DNA from: Streptomyces pyxinicus
Lineage (GTDB): Bacteria > Actinomycetota > Actinomycetes > Streptomycetales > Streptomycetaceae
NCBI RefSeq assembly: GCF_024753135.1
Contig: NZ_JANUGP010000001.1
Coordinates: 124,001-188,000, forward strand
Reading direction: 5' to 3'
DNA length: 64,000 nucleotides
Position numbers and translations under genes: made by a program. The notes below the pieces were generated by a model that made no database searches, was not told where the DNA came from, and was given only the letters and a program-made list of their open reading frames with translations. Positions 50,945 to 58,691 of the stretch are shown one piece after another (the stretch's first letter is position 1; every line of letters starts with the position of its first letter).

Positions 50945-51400
50945 TCAGTCCTCCCCGTCCTCGCCGAGCGCGTCCCGCCAGGCGGGGGTCGCCCGGCCGC
51001 CGCGTGCCGTGTCCTCGTCGTCCTCGCGCAGCACCTCGGGTCCGAAGATCCGCTCCCAGTCCAGCTCGAAGCCCTTCAGCTCCGGTACCTCGCTGCTGGG
51101 TTCGGTGAAGGGTGCCATCGCCTTCATCACATGCCGGTTCATCTTCACGCGGGCGGCGCTCGCGGCCTCCAGGACGCTGGCGGCCAGCTCCCGGGGCGAC
51201 ATGTCGCGGTACTTGTTCTCCAGGAACTCGATGCCGGTCAGCTCGCCCTGCGGGCCGACGGTGGCGCGGACGGCGCGGTCGGAGGAGAGCACCGCGAAGG
51301 ACGCCTGCCGCAGTTCGCGCTCGGTGCGCGCGAGCCCCTCCTGCGCGGCCTGGAGTTCGGCCATCGCCTTCTCCAATCGCTTCTCCAGCGGTTCCGTCAC
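50945..51400 (-). CDS. YbaB/EbfC-family protein (151 aa)
   Basis: A coiled N-terminal helix (LEKRLEKAMAELQAAQEGLA), a three-strand middle (ATVGPQGELTGIEFL) and a long helix (MSPRELAASVLEAASAARVK) fit the YbaB/EbfC fold. Classical members bind DNA, but copies inside actinobacterial ESX loci are thought to serve secretion, like EspJ/EspK-type partners. GTG start at 51400. The tail is acidic. Confidence 0.75.
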   Translation of the reverse strand: MTEPLEKRLEKAMAELQAAQEGLARTERELRQASFAVLSSDRAVRATVGPQGELTGIEFLENKYRDMSPRELAASVLEAASAARVKMNRHVMKAMAPFTEPSSEVPELKGFELDWERIFGPEVLREDDEDTARGGRATPAWRDALGEDGED

Positions 51401-51557
51401 GCCGCTCCGCCCTTCACTTCGCTCGTACGACGGCCCGTGCGGTCCGGTGCCGTCAACTGCTGTACTGATCTTGCCTGGTGAGAGCCCCGCCGGGGAAGTC
51501 GGGGCATGGTGGCGTTCGTTACTCCGGGCCGCTGGTCAGGTGCCGGCGACCACCGGC

Positions 51558-54500
51558 TCAGCGCCCGATGACCGCCGGGGTGCCGCCCTCCTCGGTGCCC
51601 CACACGTCCGCGTCCTCCTCCAGGTAGTCGGCGGAGCTGGTGGCCCTGCGGTTCGGCTCCGCCTCCTCCTCGGGGGTGTCGCCGCCGGTGGTCGCCACCC
51701 GGTTCGCCGGTGTCAGGAAGGTGTCGCTGTCCTCCTGGCGGTGCCACGGGCTGCGCCGTCGGCGGTTGCGGCGTTCGCTCTCCTCGGCCGCGTCGACCAG
51801 GACGGCCCGCACCCGCTCGCCGTTGCCCTTGTCGCCGCCCGCGCCCATACCGCCGGCACCGCCGCCCATCGGCATGCCGGGTGAACCGGGGGTGCCGGGC
51901 GTACCGGGCGCGCCGGCGGAGCCGGCCGTGGCGGCGGCGGCGAGCGGGCTGCTCCCGGCCGCGACACTGTCGGAGAGCGGGGCGGCGCTGCCGGTGGAGA
52001 AGCCGTGCGCGGAGCCGGAGCCGGACCCGCCGAGTCCGCCGCCGGTGCCCCCCACGCTGACGCTCCCGCCGCCACTGCCACTGCCGCCGCCGAGGCCCAG
52101 GTCGGACAGGGACAGGTCCTTGCTGGTGGTGCCGTCGCCGCCGGAGCCGCCCAGACCGTCGAGGATGTCCGAACTGTCAAGCTTGTTGGGCGTGTTGAGG
52201 TCGTGCAGGTTCAGTGTCTCGGTGTGGCCCTGCGGGTCCGTGAGGGTGGTGGCGCCGGTCTCCGGGTCGACGACCTCGTTGCTGCCGTTGGGGAAGTGGG
52301 TGGTGAGCTTCCCGTTGTCGAGGGTGGTGGTGGAGCCGTCCGGGTTGGTCACCGTCGCCCCGTGGGTGAGGTCGACGGTCTTGGAGGTGCCGTCCGCGCC
52401 GACGGTGGTGAGCTGTCCGGTGTCCACGTGGAACGTGGACTTGCCGCCGTTGTCGAACGAGGTGGTGATGTCGCCGCCGGCGTCGAGCTTGACGTGGCTG
52501 CCGGTCGGGCTCTGCAGGCCGGAGTGGTCGACGGCGAAGCCCGAGAGGTGGCCCGACGACTGGGTGTTGATGTCGCCCAGGTCGCCGAGATCGCCCAGGT
52601 CTCCCACGTTGTTGTGGGAGTTGAGGTTGCCCAGGTTGCCGAGGTCCTGGGTGTGGGTGGTGCCGTCGGGGTCGGTCGTGACGCTCTGGCCGGTGGTGGG
52701 GTCGACGGTCTGCTTGGTGCCGTCCGGGAAGGTCGTCGTCAGCTTGCCGTCGTTCCCGAGGGAGGTCACCGAGCCGTCCGGGTTGGTCACCTTCAGCCCG
52801 TCGCCCAGATGCGAGGTGGTCGTCGAACCGTCCGGGTGCGTGGTCGTGAGGGTGTGGCTGCCGGGGTCGAACTGGGTGCTGCTGCCGTCGGGGAAGTCGG
52901 TGAGCACGTCGCCGCCGTTGGTGAGCTGGGTGCTGCCGCCGGTCGGGGTGTCGAGCACACCGTGGTTCGCACCGCTGTTGAGGCCGTCGAGGCTGCCCAG
53001 GTCGGTCGAGCTGGTGGTGCCGTCGGGGTTGGTGGTGACGGTCTGGCCGGTGGTGGGGTCGACGGTCTGCTTGGTGCCGTCCGGGAAGGTCGTCGTCAGC
53101 TTGCCGTCGTTCCCGAGGGAGGTCACCGAGCCGTCCGGGTTGGTCACCTTCAGCCCGTTGCCGAGGTTCGTGGTGGTGGTCGAACCGTCGGGGTGGGTGG
53201 TGGTGAGCACCTCGTCGTCGGGGTTGAAGCTGGTCTTGCTGCCGTCGGCGAAGTCGGTGGTGAGCTTGCCGTTCTGGAGCTGGGTGCTGCCGCCGGTCGG
53301 TGTCTTCAGGGAGCCGCCGCCGAGCCCGGTGTTGAGCCCGCCCAGGCTGCCCAGGTCCTGGGTGACCGGCGGGATCACGGTCTGCTGGTCGTTGCCGCCC
53401 TGGCCGTTGATGTCACCGATGTTGCCGAGGCTCTCGGTGGTGGGCTTGTCCTGGTTGAGCAGGTCGTCGAGACCGTCGATGCTCTGTTCCTTGACGGCGT
53501 TCGGGTCGTTGAGTCCGCCGAGGCTCTCCGTCAGGGCCTTGTTCTGCTGCTCGGCCTCGCGCTTGGCGTCCTCCTGCTCCTTGCGCTGCTCCTCGCGGAT
53601 CTGGTCCTGGTACTTCTTGTCCTCGTCGCGCTGCTTGTTCTGCTCGTTGCGCAGGTCGTCCTGGTACTTCTTGTCCTCGTCGCGCTGTTTGTTCTGCTCC
53701 TCGCGGAGCTGGTCCTGGTACTTCTTGTCCTCTTCCCGCTGCTTGTTCTGCTCGTTGCGCAGATCCTCCTGGTACTTCTTGTCCTCCTCGCGCTGCTTGT
53801 TCTGCTCGTTGCGCAGGTCGTCCTGGTACTTCTTGTTCTCCTCGTTCTGCTTCTTGATCTCCTCCTGCTCCTCCTTCTCCTTCTTGTCCTTGTACTCGTC
53901 CGCCGCCGTGTCGGTCGACTTGGGCTTGGGCACGTTGTCGGAGAAGTCGGCGCCGAGGTCGAGGAAGTGGTTGTTCAGGTCGGACTGGACCTGGGCTGCG
54001 GGCTTGCCGAGGTACTCCGCGACGCCCTGGGTCCAGAGCTTGGCGGCCTTGTCGCCGACCTTCCCCCAGTTGGCGATGTCGCTGAGGTCGCCGTACTCCG
54101 GGTGGGTCTGGGAGAAGCCGGCCTGCGGGCTGTGGGTGACGGTCGTGGAGTAGCGGCTGGTGTACGACTTGATGTCGGTCTTGGCGACGTTGTTGGTGTC
54201 GACCCACTGGGCGAGGTCGTCCAGGACGTAGCGCAGGACCTGGTGCGGGTCGTAGTAGGGGGACTTGGCCCAGGCGAGCCACGCGTCCAGGAGACTGCTC
54301 GCCGCGTCCTCCAGGTACTTGCGGCCCAGCGACAGCGCGCGCGAGTAGACGGTGTTGCCGGTGCCGGTGCCGTCGCCCGCGGCGGGCGAGGAGTTGAAGG
54401 TCTCGACGTAACTGTCGTAGTTCTCGCGGATCTTCTTCAGCAGGCTCCGGAAGACCTCCGCGGCCTCGCCCTTCCAGCTCGCGTCGTCGCGGCCGAAGCG

Positions 54501-55142
54501 GTCCTCCCAGTCCTTCAGGACCGGCGCGTAGTCCTTGAAGAACTTGGCGGCGTAGTCGAAGGACTCGCCGGTGGTGTTGAAGGAGTTGAGGTCCACGGCG
54601 TCGGCCGACGCCACGCCCAGGTTGCTGAACCGGGCGTCCTGGGTGCTGCCGCCCAGCAGGGCGAGGAGTGCCGCCCGCGGCCCGTTCATGTACCGGGCGA
54701 GCGGGATGGTGCTCATCTTGTCCTTGTTGTAGTCCGTGAACTCGTTGCCCTCACGGACCTGGGCGTCCTTGACGTTGTCGGAGCCCGGGGAGTCGAAGAT
54801 GATCTCGTCCCCGGCCTTCACCCGGCCCTCGAAGACGATCCGGGCCTGCATGATCGACCGCTTCTTGCCGCTGTCGAAGAAGTAGATGTCGTAGTCCTCG
54901 CCCGAGTTCACCAGGAAGCCGGAGTCCTTGACGAGCAGGCTGAGACTGCGCTCCTTGATGTCCATGCGGAAGAGCTTGCCGCCGTGGTCGGAGCGGAGCG
55001 TGTCGAAGACGGTGCCGCGGTCCGGCACCGGATAGCCGGTGATGTGCTTGACCAGAGCGGCCCAGGTGTCGTCCGAGGGGTCGCCCGCGTTGTCGAACTT
55101 GTCGACGTTGGCGACGGAGTTGGGATCGTACCGGTCGGCCAC
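51558..55142 (-). CDS. AAWKG-family type VII secretion substrate (1,194 aa)
   Basis: The GTG at 55142 (VADRYDPNSVANVDKF) starts a typical AAWKG-type protein; ASWKGEAAEVFRSLLKKIRE is the family's signature (WXG-like). Parts in order: a folded N-terminus to about residue 400; a highly charged coiled coil of five 18-residue repeats (KKYQDDLRNEQNKQREED type); a repeat region of strands with PDGST, PDGSV and PDGTK turns (about residues 600-1000), probably a beta-solenoid; a Gly/Ser linker; and a basic-to-acidic conserved tail (RRRRSPWHRQEDSDTFL ... ADVWGTEEGG). It looks like an extended secreted stalk with a C-terminal anchor or cargo site. Two 117-bp stretches in the PDG region are identical, suggesting recent duplication or gene conversion. 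Confidence 0.8.
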   Translation of the reverse strand: MADRYDPNSVANVDKFDNAGDPSDDTWAALVKHITGYPVPDRGTVFDTLRSDHGGKLFRMDIKERSLSLLVKDSGFLVNSGEDYDIYFFDSGKKRSIMQARIVFEGRVKAGDEIIFDSPGSDNVKDAQVREGNEFTDYNKDKMSTIPLARYMNGPRAALLALLGGSTQDARFSNLGVASADAVDLNSFNTTGESFDYAAKFFKDYAPVLKDWEDRFGRDDASWKGEAAEVFRSLLKKIRENYDSYVETFNSSPAAGDGTGTGNTVYSRALSLGRKYLEDAASSLLDAWLAWAKSPYYDPHQVLRYVLDDLAQWVDTNNVAKTDIKSYTSRYSTTVTHSPQAGFSQTHPEYGDLSDIANWGKVGDKAAKLWTQGVAEYLGKPAAQVQSDLNNHFLDLGADFSDNVPKPKSTDTAADEYKDKKEKEEQEEIKKQNEENKKYQDDLRNEQNKQREEDKKYQEDLRNEQNKQREEDKKYQDQLREEQNKQRDEDKKYQDDLRNEQNKQRDEDKKYQDQIREEQRKEQEDAKREAEQQNKALTESLGGLNDPNAVKEQSIDGLDDLLNQDKPTTESLGNIGDINGQGGNDQQTVIPPVTQDLGSLGGLNTGLGGGSLKTPTGGSTQLQNGKLTTDFADGSKTSFNPDDEVLTTTHPDGSTTTTNLGNGLKVTNPDGSVTSLGNDGKLTTTFPDGTKQTVDPTTGQTVTTNPDGTTSSTDLGSLDGLNSGANHGVLDTPTGGSTQLTNGGDVLTDFPDGSSTQFDPGSHTLTTTHPDGSTTTSHLGDGLKVTNPDGSVTSLGNDGKLTTTFPDGTKQTVDPTTGQSVTTDPDGTTHTQDLGNLGNLNSHNNVGDLGDLGDLGDINTQSSGHLSGFAVDHSGLQSPTGSHVKLDAGGDITTSFDNGGKSTFHVDTGQLTTVGADGTSKTVDLTHGATVTNPDGSTTTLDNGKLTTHFPNGSNEVVDPETGATTLTDPQGHTETLNLHDLNTPNKLDSSDILDGLGGSGGDGTTSKDLSLSDLGLGGGSGSGGGSVSVGGTGGGLGGSGSGSAHGFSTGSAAPLSDSVAAGSSPLAAAATAGSAGAPGTPGTPGSPGMPMGGGAGGMGAGGDKGNGERVRAVLVDAAEESERRNRRRRSPWHRQEDSDTFLTPANRVATTGGDTPEEEAEPNRRATSSADYLEEDADVWGTEEGGTPAVIGR
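52685..52801 (-). repeat. 117-bp direct repeat, copy 1
   Basis: Identical to 53042-53158, offset 357 bases (119 codons, so in frame). Encodes one PDG-repeat segment ending VTSLGND ... TKQTVDPTTGQ. Confidence 0.95.
53042..53158 (-). repeat. 117-bp direct repeat, copy 2
   Basis: Second copy of the identical stretch at 52685-52801; the flanks diverge at both ends. Confidence 0.95.
53590..53859 (-). repeat. Five 54-bp tandem repeats (coiled-coil units)
   Basis: The TAC of each unit recurs at exactly 54-base steps (53611, 53665, 53719, 53773, 53827). Each unit encodes 18 residues rich in Glu, Gln, Lys and Arg. Confidence 0.92.
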
Positions 55143-55173
55143 CGGGCGCCCTTTCTGGTCGGGGTGTCGTCCG

Positions 55174-55213
55174 GACCGGCGCACCGCGCTGTCGTGGGGG
55201 TGCGCGGCCGGTC
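55174..55213 (-). terminator. Imperfect stem-loop upstream of the AAWKG gene
   Basis: GACCGGCGCACC (55174-55185) faces GGTGCGCGGCCGGTC (55199-55213), with a small bulge and a 13-base loop, in the 120-bp gap between the AAWKG gene and the 157-residue helical gene upstream. May reduce read-through. Confidence 0.4.
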
Positions 55214-55262
55214 GTCGGTCAGGGGGTGTGCCGGGCGGCTGGGACGCCCGGCCCGCTGGGGG

Positions 55263-55736
55263 TCAGTCCTCGTTCTCGCCGGGCTTGTCGGTGCTGCCTG
55301 ACGTCAGGGTGTCGACCTCTTCGAAGGTCTGGAGCAGCGTCTGCGCGTCGATCGCGTCGAGGTTCTTGTCCTTGGTCTTGTTGGCCTCGTCGATCGTGTC
55401 GGTGAGGGCCTCCTTCAACTCCTTGAAGAGGTCCATCTGGTCACCGAGCAGCTTGTCGATGGCCTCGGCCGCGGCGCGGATGTCCTTGATCAGCTCGGGG
55501 CCCGACACCAGGTTCTCGGTGACCATCTTGCCGATGCGCAGGAGCTGCTTGTCCTGGGCGAGGTTGTCCGGGGTGGTGTGCCCGTCGATGAGCTTCCCGA
55601 GCGGGCGGATGTGGTCCCCGTCGCCCTGCTCGCGGTGCTTCTTCGCGGCGGTGTACACCGGCTCCACCTCGTTGTCGCGGAAGTTCTCCATCTGCTTGAG
55701 GTCGAAGTGCTTGACGTCGGCCTTGTCACCGGCCAT
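55263..55736 (-). CDS. Small helical T7SS-locus protein (157 aa)
   Basis: The ATG at 55736 (MAGDKADVKHFDLKQ) has AGGAGAG upstream; the earlier in-frame start gives only Pro-rich sequence. The product is entirely helical, with HIRPLGKLIDG and a central VSGPELIKDIRAAAEAIDKL helix. Its size and gene position resemble the long helical partners co-encoded with WXG100 proteins in Streptomyces, so it is probably secreted or acts as a chaperone. No WXG motif is present. Confidence 0.7.
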   Translation of the reverse strand: MAGDKADVKHFDLKQMENFRDNEVEPVYTAAKKHREQGDGDHIRPLGKLIDGHTTPDNLAQDKQLLRIGKMVTENLVSGPELIKDIRAAAEAIDKLLGDQMDLFKELKEALTDTIDEANKTKDKNLDAIDAQTLLQTFEEVDTLTSGSTDKPGENED

Positions 55737-55833
55737 GGGACGCTCTCCTGCCGCTCGGTGCCGGACGGGGACGGGGTTCGGGGCGGGCGGCCCCGGGGGA
55801 CGGCCCGGGGCCGGGCGGGGCACCCGGTGCTTC

Positions 55834-55861
55834 CCCCGGAGCCCTGGGCCGGGCTCCGGGG
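55834..55861 (-). terminator. Strong stem-loop between WXG100 gene and the 157-residue gene
   Basis: CCCCGGAGCCC (55834-55844) and GGGCTCCGGGG (55851-55861) are perfect 11-base arms with a 6-base loop. It may attenuate transcription into the downstream substrate genes. Confidence 0.65.
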
Positions 55862-55873
55862 ACCTCCGTCGGA

Positions 55874-56182
55874 CTAACGGGCCCGCACGTTACCCCAGTT
55901 GTCGGCGCTCTTGCGCTCGTCACGGGAGTGGTTGTCGTGGATGCTCTGGATCAGCGTGCCGCTGTCGCCGAGGAGCAGGGCCATGTTCTTGGTGGCCTGG
56001 TCCCACTCCGCCTGGACGGTGCGGTACATCTCCTGGTCCGAGCCCTCCCAGGAGGAGACGAGCGGCTTCAGCTCGTCCTCCAGGTTGTTCAGCGCGTTGA
56101 TGATCTGCTGGGTCTGCTCGGTCAGCTCCTCGATGGCTTGCCGGACCACGGGGTACTGCACATCGATGATGCCGTCGGCCAT
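55874..56182 (-). CDS. WXG100-family EsxA/EsxB-type protein (102 aa)
   Basis: A helical hairpin with the signature W-E-G in LVSSWEGSDQEMYRTVQAEW at mid-length, normal size and no signal peptide. WXG100 proteins are exported by ESX systems as dimers, often with the partner encoded next door (56277-56612). ATG at 56182 with AAGGAG. Confidence 0.92.
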   Translation of the reverse strand: MADGIIDVQYPVVRQAIEELTEQTQQIINALNNLEDELKPLVSSWEGSDQEMYRTVQAEWDQATKNMALLLGDSGTLIQSIHDNHSRDERKSADNWGNVRAR

Positions 56183-56201
56183 GACGTCTCCTTACGGGTG
56201 A

Positions 56202-56219
56202 CCGGGCGCCGGCGCCCGG
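56202..56219. other. Palindromic hairpin just upstream of the WXG100 gene
   Basis: CCGGGCGCC followed directly by GGCGCCCGG, an 18-base perfect palindrome about 20 bases before the start codon. It could stabilise the 5' end of the esx message. Confidence 0.5.
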
Positions 56220-56276
56220 GAAAACGCGCGGGGCGGGATGTCGGTGTCGCCGCCCGCTGTCGCGCGGGTGGTCGGG

Positions 56277-56612
56277 TCAGCTCAGCGCTTCGAAGACGCC
56301 CTGGCTGGTCTTGCTGTTGAGAACCTCGGTCAGGTCCTGGTTCTCCTTCGCCAGGCGGTCGGCGGAGGTCACGTTCTCCTGGAGCGCGTCGACCATCTTG
56401 CTGATCTGGACGACGACCTTCTGCGCCTCGCCGTTCCAGCTGCGGAAGAGCTTCAGCAGGGCCTGGCCCTCGTCACCGCCGACGCCCGTGCGCGCGGCGA
56501 TCTCGGCGACGTTGTTCTGGATCTTCTCGACCTGGGACCGGGCCGACTCCAGCGAGGAGACGCCTCCCAAGCCCTTGGCATAGTCCGCTTTCCTTGCGGC
56601 GCTGTCGGCCAT
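56277..56612 (-). CDS. WXG100-like partner protein (111 aa)
   Basis: Helix-turn-helix layout with W-N-G in LFRSWNGEAQKVVVQISKMV; charged ends and size typical of an EsxB-type partner. It precedes the other WXG100 gene by 94 bases. ATG at 56612. Together they are probably the canonical secreted heterodimer. Confidence 0.88.
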   Translation of the reverse strand: MADSAARKADYAKGLGGVSSLESARSQVEKIQNNVAEIAARTGVGGDEGQALLKLFRSWNGEAQKVVVQISKMVDALQENVTSADRLAKENQDLTEVLNSKTSQGVFEALS

Positions 56613-57049
56613 GTCGCGTTCCCTTCGTTCAGGCTGATCTCGTCGTACCGGTGTCCGCCGAGGCTAAGGAGAACCCGGCGTTCCGCGCAACGGAAGCAGG
56701 GAAAATTTGAGCTTGCGTCGCGGCGTCATAATTGTTGTACAGCACGGGAGTTGTCCGAACGTTTCGGCGAGGTGGACGCCACTCGGGCGGGAAACGGTCA
56801 CACGGCCATGCTGTACGGGCATCGCGGACGTATCCGGGTGTCCGTCGTAGCCGTGGCACCGGAGAACCGGCTCGTAATATCTGAGCTTTATCTGAGCTTT
56901 TTCGTCGGGCATCACTGTGAGCGACTTCACCGGTTCCGCACCACCGATGCCGGGGGTGGAGATTTCGGCTGGCCACCACTCCCCCACCCTTTTCCCTTCC
57001 TTTCCTCGCCTTTTCCTTTCTTTACGGCCGTATGCGCACCTTGGCGTGA
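56613..57049. promoter_or_regulatory. Regulatory stretch between eccB and the esx genes
   Basis: 437 bases without a supported gene, noticeably AT-richer than the flanks. A TACAACAATTATGACG patch (about 56725-56742, minus strand) is a possible minus-10 region for the esx operon. A tandem 11-base direct repeat ATCTGAGCTTT (56879-56889, 56890-56900) is also present. This suggests an independent promoter for the substrate genes. Confidence 0.45.
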
Positions 57050-58615
57050 TCAGTGCGCGGTGTCGGCTGTGCGCACCGTGTCCGCCTTGTCCGTGTCCGT
57101 CTCCCCCGTCTTCCGGCCACAGGCGGGGGCCGTGATCCGGGGCTGGGCGGCGCCCGTGGCGGCGGCCGGGTCGAGGTCGGCGCCGGTGGGCAGGGTCGCC
57201 AGCAGGGGCGCCGGGACGGAGTCGATGTCCGAGGCGTCGTAGCCGAGCGCGGCCAGCGCGTCCTTGCCGGAGACGCGGTACTTCACGCCGTTGTCGGCCA
57301 CCAGGTAGGTGGTCCCGGCGTGCGCGGCACCGCTGGCGTTCAGCGCCCGGACCAGCGCGCCGTGCCCGGGCCGGACCACCGTCACGTCCGTCGGGACGCA
57401 GGCCGGCTCCAGCGGCTCGGCGGTGCCCTCCGACACGGCGGCCGGGGCCAGGTCGGTCAGGGAGACCAGGACCGAGGCGATGCGGGCCCCGCCGGTGCCG
57501 CCGTCGACCTGCGCGCACAGCGCGCTGCCGCGCGGCGTGGCCTGCGGGACGGGCGGCGCGTCGGGCAGTTCGGCCGAGGCGACGCCCGAGGTGTCCTTGG
57601 CCCGGTGCTCGCGCAGCACGTCCGCGCCGACCGTGCGCACCTCGGGCGAACGGCCCTGGTAGGCGTCCTTCTGGGTGGCCGGGTCGCCGAGCACCAGAGC
57701 GGCGCCGAGCCGGGTGAGCGGCACCAGGCCGTCCCGGCGCAGCAGTTGATAGGTGCTGCTGCCGCCCGGCACGCTCACCTTGAAGACCTGGCCGATCCGG
57801 GCGGCCTCGCCGCCGATGGCGGGGCCCTCCTCGCCGCGCCCCGGCACCGCGGGCGGCTTCAGGGCGGGCCCGGGGGCCAGGGCGTCCAGGAAGGCCGCCG
57901 ACACCCGCATCGGCCGCTGCGAGCCGTAGCCCAGGGCGTTACGGGCGTTGGAGGCGCGGTCGAGGGCCAGCCTGCTGCCGCGCCACACCAGGTACTGGGT
58001 GTCGTCGGGGCCCTCGACCAGGACCCCGTGGTCGGCGGCGACGCCCCGGGTGTCCAGGGCGGCCCCGGCGACGACGGTGGTGGCGCCCGGCTTGTCGACG
58101 CCGGTGTCCGACACGACGCCCGACGTGTTCGGCAGCGCGCCGTCCGGGCCGGTGACGCACAGGTGCCAGGCGTCGTCGTCGAGCCCGCCGGCGTCGGGCA
58201 CGCTGTCGGGGGCGCCGGGCAGGCCGACCGGGGAGCCCACCGGGATGTCCCGCAGGGAGGCGGTGCGCACGTCGGCGGTCTCCAGGCCGGAGCCGCCGAT
58301 CAGCCGGGCGGAGGCGTAGTTGCGCACCGGGTGCAGGACGTCGTCGTTGCCGGTCCACAGGTAACGGGCGCCGGTGTCCCGGTTGACCACCAGGTGCGTG
58401 CCGTCGCGCCAGCCGTCGTTGCCGCCGGGTCGCAGCAGGCCGTAGACGGTGGCGCCGGCGCCGATCAGGACGGTGACCAGGACCCCGAAGACGACACCCC
58501 GGGTGGTGCGCCCGAGCGGGCTCTCCGGGGCGTCCGGGTCGGCCATCAGCAGACCCGAACTGAGCCTGCCCATCATGAAACTGTGGGCGTGTACCTGGTC
58601 GCGCTTGGACTGCAC
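57050..58615 (-). CDS. eccB: Type VII secretion membrane protein EccB (521 aa)
   Basis: EccB forms part of the ESX membrane core. It begins QSKRDQVHAHSFMMGRLSSG (family start) and has a single membrane helix (GVVFGVLVTVLIGAGATVYG, residues about 40-60), then a large extracytoplasmic repeat domain with DRASNARNALGYG and DGVKYRVSGKD-type segments. GTG start at 58615 with GGAGG closely upstream. The next gene upstream, eccD, ends 76 bases away on the same strand. Confidence 0.92.
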   Translation of the reverse strand: MQSKRDQVHAHSFMMGRLSSGLLMADPDAPESPLGRTTRGVVFGVLVTVLIGAGATVYGLLRPGGNDGWRDGTHLVVNRDTGARYLWTGNDDVLHPVRNYASARLIGGSGLETADVRTASLRDIPVGSPVGLPGAPDSVPDAGGLDDDAWHLCVTGPDGALPNTSGVVSDTGVDKPGATTVVAGAALDTRGVAADHGVLVEGPDDTQYLVWRGSRLALDRASNARNALGYGSQRPMRVSAAFLDALAPGPALKPPAVPGRGEEGPAIGGEAARIGQVFKVSVPGGSSTYQLLRRDGLVPLTRLGAALVLGDPATQKDAYQGRSPEVRTVGADVLREHRAKDTSGVASAELPDAPPVPQATPRGSALCAQVDGGTGGARIASVLVSLTDLAPAAVSEGTAEPLEPACVPTDVTVVRPGHGALVRALNASGAAHAGTTYLVADNGVKYRVSGKDALAALGYDASDIDSVPAPLLATLPTGADLDPAAATGAAQPRITAPACGRKTGETDTDKADTVRTADTAH

Positions 58616-58691
58616 AGTCCCTCCTCACTCGTTCTCGATGTCCCGGAGCACGGCCGCGCCGGCGTCCCCGTGGGCCGTGCCGTGGCCGCCG

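Noticed and set aside
22391..51481. Very long opposite-strand frames (1,919, 1,960, 2,761 and 2,946 codons) across the giant gene
   Set aside because: They mirror the coding frame of a GC-rich gene, where the complementary phase lacks stops; their translations are Arg/Gly/Val-rich low complexity with no motifs or ribosome-binding sites.
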